A DNA stretch of 6,154 nt from JALZUE01 sp051251725. GTDB taxonomy: Bacteria > Pseudomonadota > Gammaproteobacteria > Enterobacterales > Alteromonadaceae. A program made the position numbers and the translations under genes. Where the stretch lies: NCBI GenBank assembly GCA_051251725.1, contig JBPOFN010000083.1:1-6154 (forward strand), read 5' to 3'. This document shows positions 1 through 5,957 of this stretch, one piece after another; the first letter of the stretch is position 1, and each line of letters starts with the position of its first letter. The notes beneath the pieces are model-generated. The model saw nothing but the letters and a program-made list of their open reading frames with translations. It ran no database searches and was not told the origin of the DNA.

Positions 1-782
1 CCTAAAGCAAAAACAGCTAATGTTGTTGGCTCTGGTACTTTACTAAAGGCTAAGTTTTTGAAACCACCTGAACCCTGCATACGAATTACCATAGTAGTAA
101 TAGCGTTGGCAAAACCAAATGATTGAGTAGCATAAGAACCATCACCGTTAGCATCCATTAGAGTCCAGTTATTAGTACCATTTTTAACCGTAACACCAGC
201 AGCATTATAAAAACTAAAACTGCCTCGTTGAGCAGTAGTATCTTCAATATCAGCTAAGTCAATTGAATGTAAATTTACTGGTTGGCTAAACTGAATGAAA
301 ACAAAACCACCTTTTGCACCATCAGTACCATCTTCACTGTTAGTCTGAAAACGATCATCAGGGTTTGTACACCCTCCGGAAACTGCATTATTACAGTCAG
401 TGTTTCTTTCATGAATAACCGCTAAATTCCCTTCATTAACTTGTAAGTCGGGGTCTAATGTACCTGTTAAATCAGAGTTAAACAAAGTTAAAAAACCATC
501 AGCATTAACTTTGTTAAAGCTGCTGGCATCGTTATAATCGGTAGCAATACTTCCATTACCTTGAGCTGTCTGCTGCACCCAAAAGTTAACATCGATGCCA
601 CCTAAAGAACCTACATCACCCGAAGAGGTATACTCATTATCAATGATGGTGCCCCAGTTTTCTGAGTTTGTTGGACCATGAACAGCACTTTCATCAAAAC
701 TAATCGTATAATCGGCAGCATTAACAGAGGCACTAAAGACCATAGCTACGGTTGTTAATGTAGTTAAAATATTTTTTAACAT
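1..782 (-). CDS. PEP-CTERM sorting-domain secreted protein (3' end cut by window edge)
   Basis: An open frame of 260 full codons runs from an ATG at 782 to the left edge with no stop. The start is supported by AGGA at 790-793, 7 nt upstream. Residues 1-22 form a Sec signal peptide (LKNILTTLTTVAMVFSASVNA core, likely cut before ADYT). The body is rich in Asn, Asp, Gly, Thr and Ser, which suggests an extracellular beta-sandwich. It has a cysteine pair at C130 and C138 (a possible disulfide) and a DANGDGS loop at 210-216 resembling a calcium-binding DxNxDG. At 249-260 it reads VPEPTTLAVFAL, the start of a PEP-CTERM signal: the VPEP motif followed by the membrane helix. The expected basic tail lies outside the window. 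In this family exosortase recognises and processes the C-terminus, and substrates are linked to exopolysaccharide or floc/biofilm matrix. The specific function is unknown. The PEP-CTERM assignment is strong, the ligand or role is not. Confidence 0.9.
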   Translation of the reverse strand, partial: MLKNILTTLTTVAMVFSASVNAADYTISFDESAVHGPTNSENWGTIIDNEYTSSGDVGSLGGIDVNFWVQQTAQGNGSIATDYNDASSFNKVNADGFLTLFNSDLTGTLDPDLQVNEGNLAVIHERNTDCNNAVSGGCTNPDDRFQTNSEDGTDGAKGGFVFIQFSQPVNLHSIDLADIEDTTAQRGSFSFYNAAGVTVKNGTNNWTLMDANGDGSYATQSFGFANAITTMVIRMQGSGGFKNLAFSKVPEPTTLAVFAL

Positions 783-828
783 CTTTTTTTCCTATGAACG
801 ACTTAAATCACTATATTACTAGGGTAAA

Positions 829-844
829 TGCAAAATACATTCCC
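829..844 (-). promoter_or_regulatory. Candidate sigma-54 (-24/-12) promoter of the PEP-CTERM gene
   Basis: Read on the minus strand the element is GGGAATGTATTTTGCA. It has GG at 843-842 and GC at 831-830, separated by exactly 10 nt. It matches 9 of the 12 fixed positions of the RpoN consensus TGGCACG-N4-TTGCA, including the whole TTGCA half. Transcription would start near 818, giving a leader of about 35 nt that contains the ribosome-binding site at 790-793. No equally good sigma-70 promoter is visible in this stretch. In other bacteria PEP-CTERM genes have been tied to RpoN and the PrsK/PrsR two-component system, so the element fits its gene. The assignment rests on motif matching by eye. 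Confidence 0.6.
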
Positions 845-868
845 ATAAAAATTAAACCTTTAAATTCA

Positions 869-882
869 AAAGATTAATCTTT
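869..882. promoter_or_regulatory. Perfect 14-bp palindrome, possible operator
   Basis: AAAGATTAATCTTT reads the same on both strands. It lies about 50-65 bp upstream of the start site expected from the putative sigma-54 promoter at 829-844, so it could be a dimer-binding site for a regulator of the PEP-CTERM gene. AT-rich palindromes arise fairly easily in DNA of this composition, so the call is weak. Confidence 0.3.
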
Positions 883-941
883 ATTTATAACTATTAAAGC
901 TGTTTTAATTGTATTTTTGTAAATATTACTGACACCTATTA

Positions 942-982
942 TATAGTTTTTAATTTCGCTTAGCGAGTTAATCAAAACTATA
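942..982. promoter_or_regulatory. Nested inverted repeats, possible upstream activator site
   Basis: Outer arms TATAGTTTT (942-950) and AAAACTATA (974-982) are exact complements. Between them lies TCGCTTAGCGA (956-966), with 5-bp arms around a single central base. The centre is about 140 bp upstream of the start site predicted from the sigma-54 element at 829-844, a usual distance for an enhancer-binding-protein site. The inner element also contains most of a 13-bp direct repeat. A binding role is inferred from symmetry and position only. Confidence 0.35.
959..971. repeat. 13-bp direct repeat, copy 1
   Basis: CTTAGCGAGTTAA occurs here and again at 1141-1153, exactly, 182 bp apart. This copy overlaps the inner palindrome at 956-966 upstream of the PEP-CTERM gene. 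Confidence 0.6.
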
Positions 983-1140
983 AAATTTAATCATAATACA
1001 TCGATAGTTATGGCTATAGCTAAAAGCTGATATTGAAGTAAAACAAATAGATATTTCTCCACTTTAATCAACCAGTTTTGCAGCTGGCTGCAGACTAAAA
1101 TCAATAATCAGAAAATGTTGCCAGAACTGTCAATTAACTA

Positions 1141-1153
1141 CTTAGCGAGTTAA
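1141..1153. repeat. 13-bp direct repeat, copy 2, next to the GGDEF-EAL stop codon
   Basis: This is the second exact copy of CTTAGCGAGTTAA. It is part of a short inverted repeat, TAGCG-AGTTAA-CGCTA (1143-1158), whose right arm includes the TAG stop codon of the GGDEF-EAL gene. The hairpin has no T-run after it on the minus strand, so it is not a convincing intrinsic terminator. Confidence 0.6.
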
Positions 1154-1155
1154 CG

Positions 1156-3015
1156 CTAGTGGCTCATAAAAGGGGTTTTTACTGGTAGTAATTGAATAAA
1201 TTGCTCGAAGGGGAGTGGTTTACTAAAGTAGTAGCCTTGATATTGATAACAGCCTAACGACATTAAACAGTTAAGCTCTTGTTCGGTTTCTACCCCCTCT
1301 GCTAACACATTCATATTTAACGCTTTACCTAAACCTATGATCATTTTCGCAATGGCCACACCTTCGGTTTCTTTATGTATGTCAGTGACAAAAGAGCGGT
1401 CTATTTTCAGCAGTGATGCGGGGATACGTTTTAGGTAGGTCAGTGATGAATAGCCAGTGCCAAAATCATCAATACTACATTCAATACCATGCTCTTTTAA
1501 TGCCTCTATTAATGAAATAGTACTACTGAAACTTTCAACCAGCACGTTTTCTGTTAGCTCTAAACCTAATAAATTAGCCGGAACTTGATTAGTTTCCACC
1601 GCCGTTAATACTAAGTCTTTAAAATCATCTTGTATTAGCTGTTTCGGGCTAACATTAATTGATAATTTTTTGAAAAAGTCAGGCAAACCATGTGCGGTTA
1701 ATTTTTTTAAATCTCGACAGGCTTGCTCTAACACCCAAGTGCCAATATCAAGAATTAAATCACTGTCTTCAGCAATAGGAATATAAACTTCTGGCGACTC
1801 CATTCCTCTGGTCGGGTGAGGCCACCGTAATAATGCTTCAGCACCGATAATTTGCTGCTGGTGGTTATACTGCGGCTGATAATAAAGACAAAACTCATTA
1901 TTTTCTATCGCTTGCTTCATCTCCTCAACATAGTCGTTTTTTAAATTAATTTTATCCGACATTGCCTTTTGATACTTTAAACCAGCAACGGCACCCGTTC
2001 GTTTTGCTTCATACATGGCAATATCGGCAAACGGTATAACATCAATCAATTGAGTGTATTGATGCGGGAAAAAATGATAACCAATACTGCAGGTCAGTTT
2101 GAATATATTACCCTCAAAAAATACTGGCGAATTAATGCTTTCATTAATTTGTGCAATAAACTGGCTAACAATCAATTCAGCTTCACTTTCAGCTTTTGGT
2201 AAATTAGCCAGTAATAAAATAAATTCATCGCCACCAAAACGGGCAACGTATTTGTTTTCACTGACTAAATATTGCAAGCGTTCGGCTAAAGTCGATAAAA
2301 TTTCATCACCGACACTATGACCCATAGCATCGTTAATGGGTTTAAAGCGGTTTAAATCTAAAAATAAAACACAACCTAAACTGCCTTCATTGATAGCTTG
2401 ATAATAAGTTTTTTCCAGTATGCCTTTAAAATATTGCCGATTAGACAAGCCCGTCAAGGCATCATGCTGAGCTTGATAACTAACACGGTCTTCAGCATTC
2501 TTACGCGCCGACATTTCAATAAGTAAGGAATCATAAACAATATTGGTATAACAACTTTTAGCCAATTTAGATAATATTGGGAGCAGTACTTTTTCTATCG
2601 CTGCTTCAAATTCAAAATGCGTTTCAAAAATAATCACGCCATGATCCGGTAAAATAAAACCATATAAATAGTGACCATTATCTTGCTGTAATTTTAGATT
2701 TTTATGGCCAGTTATTAATTTTTTAGAAAAGTTAACTAATACCGGCGTAGTTTGCCAAGCTTTACCTTCAATATTTTTAGGCATACTCAAAAAATGACGG
2801 GTTTGCACAATACAGCCATTATTAACACTATCGTCATTGGCAATAATAGGTACACCTTGTGAATTTTGATGAATATAAACATGGGCACTACATAAACTTA
2901 AGCGATTAAAACACACTTGAATAAAGTGCTTTAACATCACCTTTAAGTCTAAATCATTTCCTATTGCCATCGCTAACTCATGTTGCAGCGAGACAATAAA
3001 TAAAGCTTTATTCAT
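1156..3015 (-). CDS. GAF-like/GGDEF/EAL c-di-GMP turnover protein
   Basis: The 619-residue cytoplasmic protein has no membrane segment. Residues 1-165 look like a GAF-type sensor domain (called from overall pattern). A helical linker (about 163-182) leads into GGDEF (about 183-345) and EAL (about 360-612). The cyclase signature is complete: D220 in FLDLNRF, N228-D229, and RFGGDEF with GGDEF at 261-265. The RxxD product-inhibition site is missing, since 252-255 read SENK. The phosphodiesterase motifs are all present: EALLR (393-397), N454 in SINVSP, E486 in LELTE, DDFGTGYSSL (516-525), K537-I-D, E573 in AEGVET and Q593 in YQGYYFSKP. Both synthesis and hydrolysis of c-di-GMP are therefore possible, and the net direction cannot be read from sequence. 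The gene starts 4 nt after the upstream FIST gene. The nearest Shine-Dalgarno-like AGG is about 14 nt away, which suggests translational coupling. Confidence 0.95.
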   Translation of the reverse strand: MNKALFIVSLQHELAMAIGNDLDLKVMLKHFIQVCFNRLSLCSAHVYIHQNSQGVPIIANDDSVNNGCIVQTRHFLSMPKNIEGKAWQTTPVLVNFSKKLITGHKNLKLQQDNGHYLYGFILPDHGVIIFETHFEFEAAIEKVLLPILSKLAKSCYTNIVYDSLLIEMSARKNAEDRVSYQAQHDALTGLSNRQYFKGILEKTYYQAINEGSLGCVLFLDLNRFKPINDAMGHSVGDEILSTLAERLQYLVSENKYVARFGGDEFILLLANLPKAESEAELIVSQFIAQINESINSPVFFEGNIFKLTCSIGYHFFPHQYTQLIDVIPFADIAMYEAKRTGAVAGLKYQKAMSDKINLKNDYVEEMKQAIENNEFCLYYQPQYNHQQQIIGAEALLRWPHPTRGMESPEVYIPIAEDSDLILDIGTWVLEQACRDLKKLTAHGLPDFFKKLSINVSPKQLIQDDFKDLVLTAVETNQVPANLLGLELTENVLVESFSSTISLIEALKEHGIECSIDDFGTGYSSLTYLKRIPASLLKIDRSFVTDIHKETEGVAIAKMIIGLGKALNMNVLAEGVETEQELNCLMSLGCYQYQGYYFSKPLPFEQFIQLLPVKTPFMSH

Positions 3016-3019
3016 AGAC

Positions 3020-4129
3020 TTATAAACAACCTATCACTGTTGATTTATTTAATAACTTAATAGAGCCACCACCGTCATTGGCTATTTCGCCTAATGAAAG
3101 CACCCCAAAGCTATGCTGTGTGTCGTTATGTGAGCAAAATAACGCTAACTCTTGCTCAAACGCGTCTTCTAAATATAATTTTCGGCTTATACAGTCAAAA
3201 ACTATCGTGATATCGCCTTGGTTCTGTTGCGCTACATCCGTAGCTTTGGCCGCAGAATCAATTAATACTGCTTGTTCACCTTTTAGAATATAAACCATAG
3301 AATTGATCGGAACATTACCGACGCACAAAATGGCCTGCTCCGTTACCACAATTGGGTCGCGAACTAATAGCTCGCCATGAATACTTTCAATGCCAAAAGG
3401 GAAATGCTTTGAAATATCAAAAAAATCATGTTCACTGAATTTAAAATCACTCAGCTTCTCAACTGTTTCTTGATAAACGTCAAAAGCCTCCTGATAGTTC
3501 AAACTTTCAATCGTCGCCCCCGTTGATTCACTGACGAGAAAAGGGCCTTCTAAAATTTGCCAGCCATGACCAATTCCGGTAGTTAACTTTTGGGGGAGAA
3601 TAACCAGCTGAATTACCCCTGCTTTGATTCCGTCATTGGTGTACACGCAGGGCCGTGCAATAAAGTCTAAATTCCCTGCGCCGCCGCCAGCAATAACAAG
3701 ATGGTTTTCAAGCAAACTATGCAATTCTTCAATAAAAACCTCGGTATTGGCCATCAGACCGTCATAAAACATCAGCGCATTGGTGGCATGGATTATTGAT
3801 GAGTTTTGTTCAAGAAGGCGATCAATGTTATCTGCGTTGTTATCAATATCAGCAAAGACCTGAACATTAATATCAAAAGGCAAACCAATAAAAACAACAC
3901 CGGTTGCTAATAAGGTATTTTCAAGGAAAACATGAGGGTAACAGCCGCCGCAAACAGGTAGGTTAATAGACGCTAATAAGTTATCAACATCTTGCTCTGG
4001 ATAATGATTATCACTACAACTTAGGATTATTAAGCTACTGATTGGTTTAGATAAGATGTAACTAAGCCCATCCCTGAAAGCAGAGATACTCGGTTCCTTA
4101 CTAAGCCAAAAAAACGTTCCTTGCTGCAT
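3020..4129 (-). CDS. FIST-domain sensor protein (FIST_N plus FIST_C)
   Basis: The 369-residue soluble protein has a FIST N-terminal domain (about 30-200) and a C-terminal domain (about 205-365). Family-like landmarks are the GGC-to-IGLP segment (61-84), AGGGAGNLDF (147-156), GIGHGWQILEGP (185-196) at the domain junction, and FGVLSLGEIA (341-350) with the strand-rich end. FIST proteins are ligand sensors, often encoded beside kinases or c-di-GMP enzymes, and one branch (NosP) binds heme and senses nitric oxide. Here the gene is first in an operon with a GGDEF-EAL protein, so it probably controls that enzyme by direct contact (inferred). C60, C63 and H66 (CGGCYPH) form an unusual CxxCxxH cluster. 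H188 of the GHGW motif is a candidate heme or ligand contact, but this is not shown. The ATG at 4129 is the only reasonable start and lacks a strong Shine-Dalgarno. Confidence 0.88.
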   Translation of the reverse strand: MQQGTFFWLSKEPSISAFRDGLSYILSKPISSLIILSCSDNHYPEQDVDNLLASINLPVCGGCYPHVFLENTLLATGVVFIGLPFDINVQVFADIDNNADNIDRLLEQNSSIIHATNALMFYDGLMANTEVFIEELHSLLENHLVIAGGGAGNLDFIARPCVYTNDGIKAGVIQLVILPQKLTTGIGHGWQILEGPFLVSESTGATIESLNYQEAFDVYQETVEKLSDFKFSEHDFFDISKHFPFGIESIHGELLVRDPIVVTEQAILCVGNVPINSMVYILKGEQAVLIDSAAKATDVAQQNQGDITIVFDCISRKLYLEDAFEQELALFCSHNDTQHSFGVLSLGEIANDGGGSIKLLNKSTVIGCL

Positions 4130-4163
4130 ATAATGTTCAATATCAAAGCCTATAAATAATTAA

Positions 4164-4192
4164 ACTTTAGTTAACATCAGCTCATTTGTAAA
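4164..4192 (-). promoter_or_regulatory. Putative sigma-70 promoter of the FIST/GGDEF-EAL operon
   Basis: The minus strand reads TTTACA (4192-4187, 5 of 6 to -35), then 17 nt, then TAAAGT (4169-4164, 4 of 6 to -10). The start would fall near 4157, leaving a leader of about 28 nt before the ATG at 4129. The -35 box lies inside the palindromic operator at 4184-4203. Confidence 0.45.
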
Positions 4193-4203
4193 CGCTTACA
4201 AAT
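4184..4203. promoter_or_regulatory. LacI-family-type operator upstream of the FIST gene
   Basis: ATTTGTAAACGCTTACAAAT is symmetric at 9 of 10 base pairs around a central CG. The core TGTAAACGCTTACA fits TGTAAnCGnTTACA, the typical form for LacI/GalR-family regulators (including CcpA-type sites). It overlaps the putative -35 box and ends 55 bp before the FIST start codon, so repression of the sensor/c-di-GMP operon is the natural reading. No LacI-family gene is in the window, so the regulator is unknown. Confidence 0.6.
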
Positions 4204-4467
4204 TATTTATTCCCACTATTTAATATAAAAACACACAGTTTCTCGCTTTAGCTGTAATTTTATCTGGTATTAATGATCAAGTATTAAATTTACGCGCAGC
4301 GCGGGTGATATTGCCATTTAAAAATAACAGCATTATTCGAAATAGAGCTAGAGTCAGAGCGAAAGTAATAAATAAAAATAGCGAAGAGCAATAAAGATAA
4401 AAATTAAAGACGTTAGCTAGTTTAAAAGAATCGAAGGAGATAATATTTAGAAAAAAGGTAAAATAGA

Positions 4468-4543
4468 TGGTGCCTCGACCCGGAATCGAACCAGGGACAC
4501 GGGGATTTTCAATCCCCTGCTCTACCGACTGAGCTATCGAGGC
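4468..4543 (-). tRNA. tRNA-Phe (anticodon GAA)
   Basis: The 76-nt gene has an encoded 3' CCA. The acceptor stem GCCTCGA pairs with TCGAGGC before ACCA. The D-arm reads TAGCTCAGTCGGTAGAGCA, the T-loop GGTTCGATTCC is canonical, and the anticodon loop is TTGAAAA with GAA at 4510-4508 (position 34-36). It closely resembles the E. coli tRNA-Phe apart from compensated changes in the acceptor and T stems. It is a lone tRNA gene with its own promoter, and no duplicated 3' end marking an integrated element is seen in the window. Confidence 0.98.
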
Positions 4544-4567
4544 ATTTAGCTTAAGAGATAAGTTAAA

Positions 4568-4605
4568 GCGGGCGCCATAATATAGTTTATCGATTTCATC
4601 CGCAA
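4568..4605 (-). promoter_or_regulatory. Stable-RNA-type promoter of tRNA-Phe
   Basis: The minus strand reads TTGCGG (4605-4600) as a -35, a 17-nt spacer, TATTAT (4582-4577) as a -10, and then the GC-rich discriminator GGCGCCCGC (4576-4568). A GCGCC-type discriminator directly after the -10 is the hallmark of tRNA and rRNA promoters under stringent control by ppGpp/DksA. The start would lie near 4570, giving a 5' leader of about 27 nt for RNase P to remove. Confidence 0.75.
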
Positions 4606-4748
4606 CTTTTATTTCAAGTAAAAGACTCAGTTACAGCACTTATTTTGATATTCATTCAAATTTTTTGATTAAACCTATCAATTTTTAATACTTCTACTTT
4701 TTAAATAACCTTGTAAGATGTGGGCATTGATTGGAAGTGGTTTAAAAC

Positions 4749-5288
4749 ATGTTCAGAAATACTCATGATAAATACGGCTTAATTAGTAAATTAGTCCATT
4801 GGCTATCTGCGTTCGTTATTATTGGTTTATATATATTAGGTAAATGGATGGAAGATCTAGACTACTACAGCGAGTGGTATCGTCTTGCTCCCAACTGGCA
4901 TAAAAGCATCGGCATAATATTATTGTTATTAACTATTTTTCGAATTGTATGGAAATTAAAAGTGGGTAGCCCTGCTCCAATTTCAAGCCATAGCATTAAT
5001 ATTAAACGCGCCACTAAAATAGGCCATAACCTTATTTATATTAGCCTTATCACCGCAATGTGTAGTGGCTATTTAATCTCGACCGCTGATGGCCGCGCCA
5101 TTGAGGTTTTTTCTTGGTTTAGTATCCCTTCAATGGGAGAGCTTTTTAGTAATCAAGAAGATATTGCCGGCGCAATACATGAGCAAGCGACTAATGCCGT
5201 TATTTTATTAGCGATAATCCATGTACTGGGCGCGCTGAAACACCACTTTATTGATAAAGACAAGACCTTAATTAGAATGCTCAAATAA
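4749..5288 (+). CDS. yceJ: Cytochrome b561 (CybB/YceJ family), inner-membrane diheme electron carrier
   Basis: The 179-residue protein has four predicted membrane helices (about 14-31, 50-69, 91-111 and 143-165). The likely heme-b ligands are H17 (LVHW) and H51 (NWHKSIG) in helices 1 and 2, and H144 (AIHE) and H158 (IIHVLGALKHH) in helix 4. The last pair is 14 residues apart, as in E. coli CybB. R65 in FRIVWKL fits the family after helix 2. Such proteins pass electrons from quinol or other donors across the inner membrane. The start has only a weak GGAAG at 4733-4737, 11 nt upstream. The yceI gene follows 62 nt downstream in the same direction with no terminator between, the same pairing as yceJ-yceI in E. 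coli. The symbol is assigned from that synteny, the family call itself being firm. Confidence 0.93.
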   Translation: MFRNTHDKYGLISKLVHWLSAFVIIGLYILGKWMEDLDYYSEWYRLAPNWHKSIGIILLLLTIFRIVWKLKVGSPAPISSHSINIKRATKIGHNLIYISLITAMCSGYLISTADGRAIEVFSWFSIPSMGELFSNQEDIAGAIHEQATNAVILLAIIHVLGALKHHFIDKDKTLIRMLK

Positions 5289-5350
5289 ACATTTAGTTCG
5301 CTAGAATTTACATCTAACTGACTAAAATTGACTTACATAAAAAGGAATAA

Positions 5351-5914
5351 ATGATGAAAAAACTCGTGCTCGCAACACTATTAACCGCAACTTTTGCTAT
5401 TTTACCCACACAAGCTGCTGATTATGTTATCGACTATAAAGGTGCTCATGCCTCAATTAACTTTAAAGTAAAACATTTAGGCTACAGTTGGTTAACAGGC
5501 CGGTTTAATACTTTCGACGGTAAGTTTAGTTACGACGAAGCTAATGTTAGCGCGTCTAAAATCACGGTAAATATTGATACCGCCAGTGTTGATACTAATC
5601 ACGCGGAACGTAACAAACATTTACGTGGCGATAAGTTTTTAGAAGTGAGTGATTTTGCCAGTGCCCGCTTTGTTAGTTCAAAAGTTGAAGACTTAGGTAA
5701 TAACAAACTTAAAATCACTGGTTTATTATCATTGCATGGCGTGAACAAAGAAATTGTCATTGATGCTGAAAAAATTGGTGAAGGTAAAGATCCGTGGGGC
5801 GGCTACCGCGCAGGATTTTCAGGCACCACTAGCATTAATATGAAAGATTTTGGTTTTGGCAAAGACTTTGGCCAAATTGACTTCGACCTACACCTTGAAG
5901 GTATTAAACAATAA
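5351..5914 (+). CDS. yceI: YceI-family periplasmic lipocalin-like protein
   Basis: The 187-residue protein has a Sec signal peptide (residues 1-22, MMKKLVLATLL to PTQA, likely cut before ADYVID). The mature domain carries the family blocks HLGYSWLTGRF (42-52), SVDTNHAERNKHLR (79-92), LHGVNKE (128-134) and DPWGGYRAGF (147-156), all close to E. coli YceI in spacing and length. YceI proteins form a beta-barrel that binds long polyisoprenoids such as ubiquinone-8. With the upstream cytochrome b561, a role in periplasmic quinone or isoprenoid handling is likely (inferred). Two ATGs lie in tandem at 5351 and 5354. AGGA at 5343-5346 is 4 nt from the first and 7 nt from the second, so translation may really begin at 5354, removing one Met. 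The gene ends before the terminator at 5958-5989. Confidence 0.96.
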   Translation: MMKKLVLATLLTATFAILPTQAADYVIDYKGAHASINFKVKHLGYSWLTGRFNTFDGKFSYDEANVSASKITVNIDTASVDTNHAERNKHLRGDKFLEVSDFASARFVSSKVEDLGNNKLKITGLLSLHGVNKEIVIDAEKIGEGKDPWGGYRAGFSGTTSINMKDFGFGKDFGQIDFDLHLEGIKQ

Positions 5915-5928
5915 AAAATTATTGTTTG

Positions 5929-5946
5929 TCCCGTACTAGTACGGGA
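5929..5946. repeat. Perfect 18-bp palindrome downstream of yceI
   Basis: TCCCGTACTAGTACGGGA is exactly self-complementary. As RNA it can form a 7-bp stem closed by CUAG. No T-run follows on the plus strand, so it is not an intrinsic terminator by itself. It could protect the mRNA 3' end, act as a protein-binding site, or be a small dispersed repeat. It begins 15 bp after the yceI stop codon and 12 bp before the intrinsic terminator. Confidence 0.8.
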
Positions 5947-5957
5947 AGTTAGAAAAT

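Larger units (their letters stand above)
783..1155. other. Gene-free regulatory stretch between the PEP-CTERM and GGDEF-EAL genes
   Basis: These 373 bp lie between two minus-strand genes and contain no plausible coding frame. They hold the ribosome-binding site and putative sigma-54 promoter of the PEP-CTERM gene, the palindrome at 869-882, the nested inverted repeats at 942-982 and both copies of the 13-bp repeat. There is also a 14-bp near-perfect palindrome TGCAGC-TG-GCTGCA at 1079-1092. No clear intrinsic terminator for the GGDEF-EAL gene is visible, so read-through into the PEP-CTERM gene cannot be excluded. Confidence 0.7.
4130..4467. other. Gene-free stretch between the FIST gene and tRNA-Phe
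   Basis: These 338 bp contain the FIST operon promoter and operator, and a small GC-rich island with the palindrome CGCGC-A-GCGCG (4293-4303) in otherwise AT-rich DNA. A purine-rich tract on the plus strand (about 4339-4410) carries loosely repeated AGAGC...ATAAA units (near 4356 and 4386). A run of six A at 4451-4456 gives a T-run downstream of the tRNA on the minus strand, but no hairpin precedes it. No coding frame of credible length or with a ribosome-binding site is present. The segment 4150-4310 could be a dispersed intergenic repeat, which only a genome comparison would show. Confidence 0.6.

Noticed and set aside
794..877. Plus-strand frame of 27 codons starting MNDLNHYITR
   Set aside because: No Shine-Dalgarno (a T-run precedes it), and it overlaps the putative sigma-54 promoter of the PEP-CTERM gene.
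1143..1158. Hairpin at the GGDEF-EAL stop codon as an intrinsic terminator
   Set aside because: Only a 5-bp stem and no T-run follows on the minus strand.
2099..2320. Plus-strand frame of 73 codons
   Set aside because: It lies wholly inside the GGDEF coding region on the opposite strand, has no ribosome-binding site and no recognisable protein features.
3078..3293. Plus-strand frame of 71 codons
   Set aside because: It is antisense to the FIST C-terminal domain, whose frame is clearly the coding one; the product is Ser/Asn/Cys-rich and unlike a protein family.
4277..4333. Minus-strand frame of 18 codons whose end (GNITRAARKFNT) resembles a Fis-type helix-turn-helix tail
   Set aside because: Too short, no ribosome-binding site, and the frame is stopped or unlike a regulator further upstream, so a pseudogene remnant is not supported.
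4468..4543. tRNA-Phe as the attachment site of an integrated element
   Set aside because: No duplicate of the tRNA 3' end, integrase or phage-like gene is found in the window.
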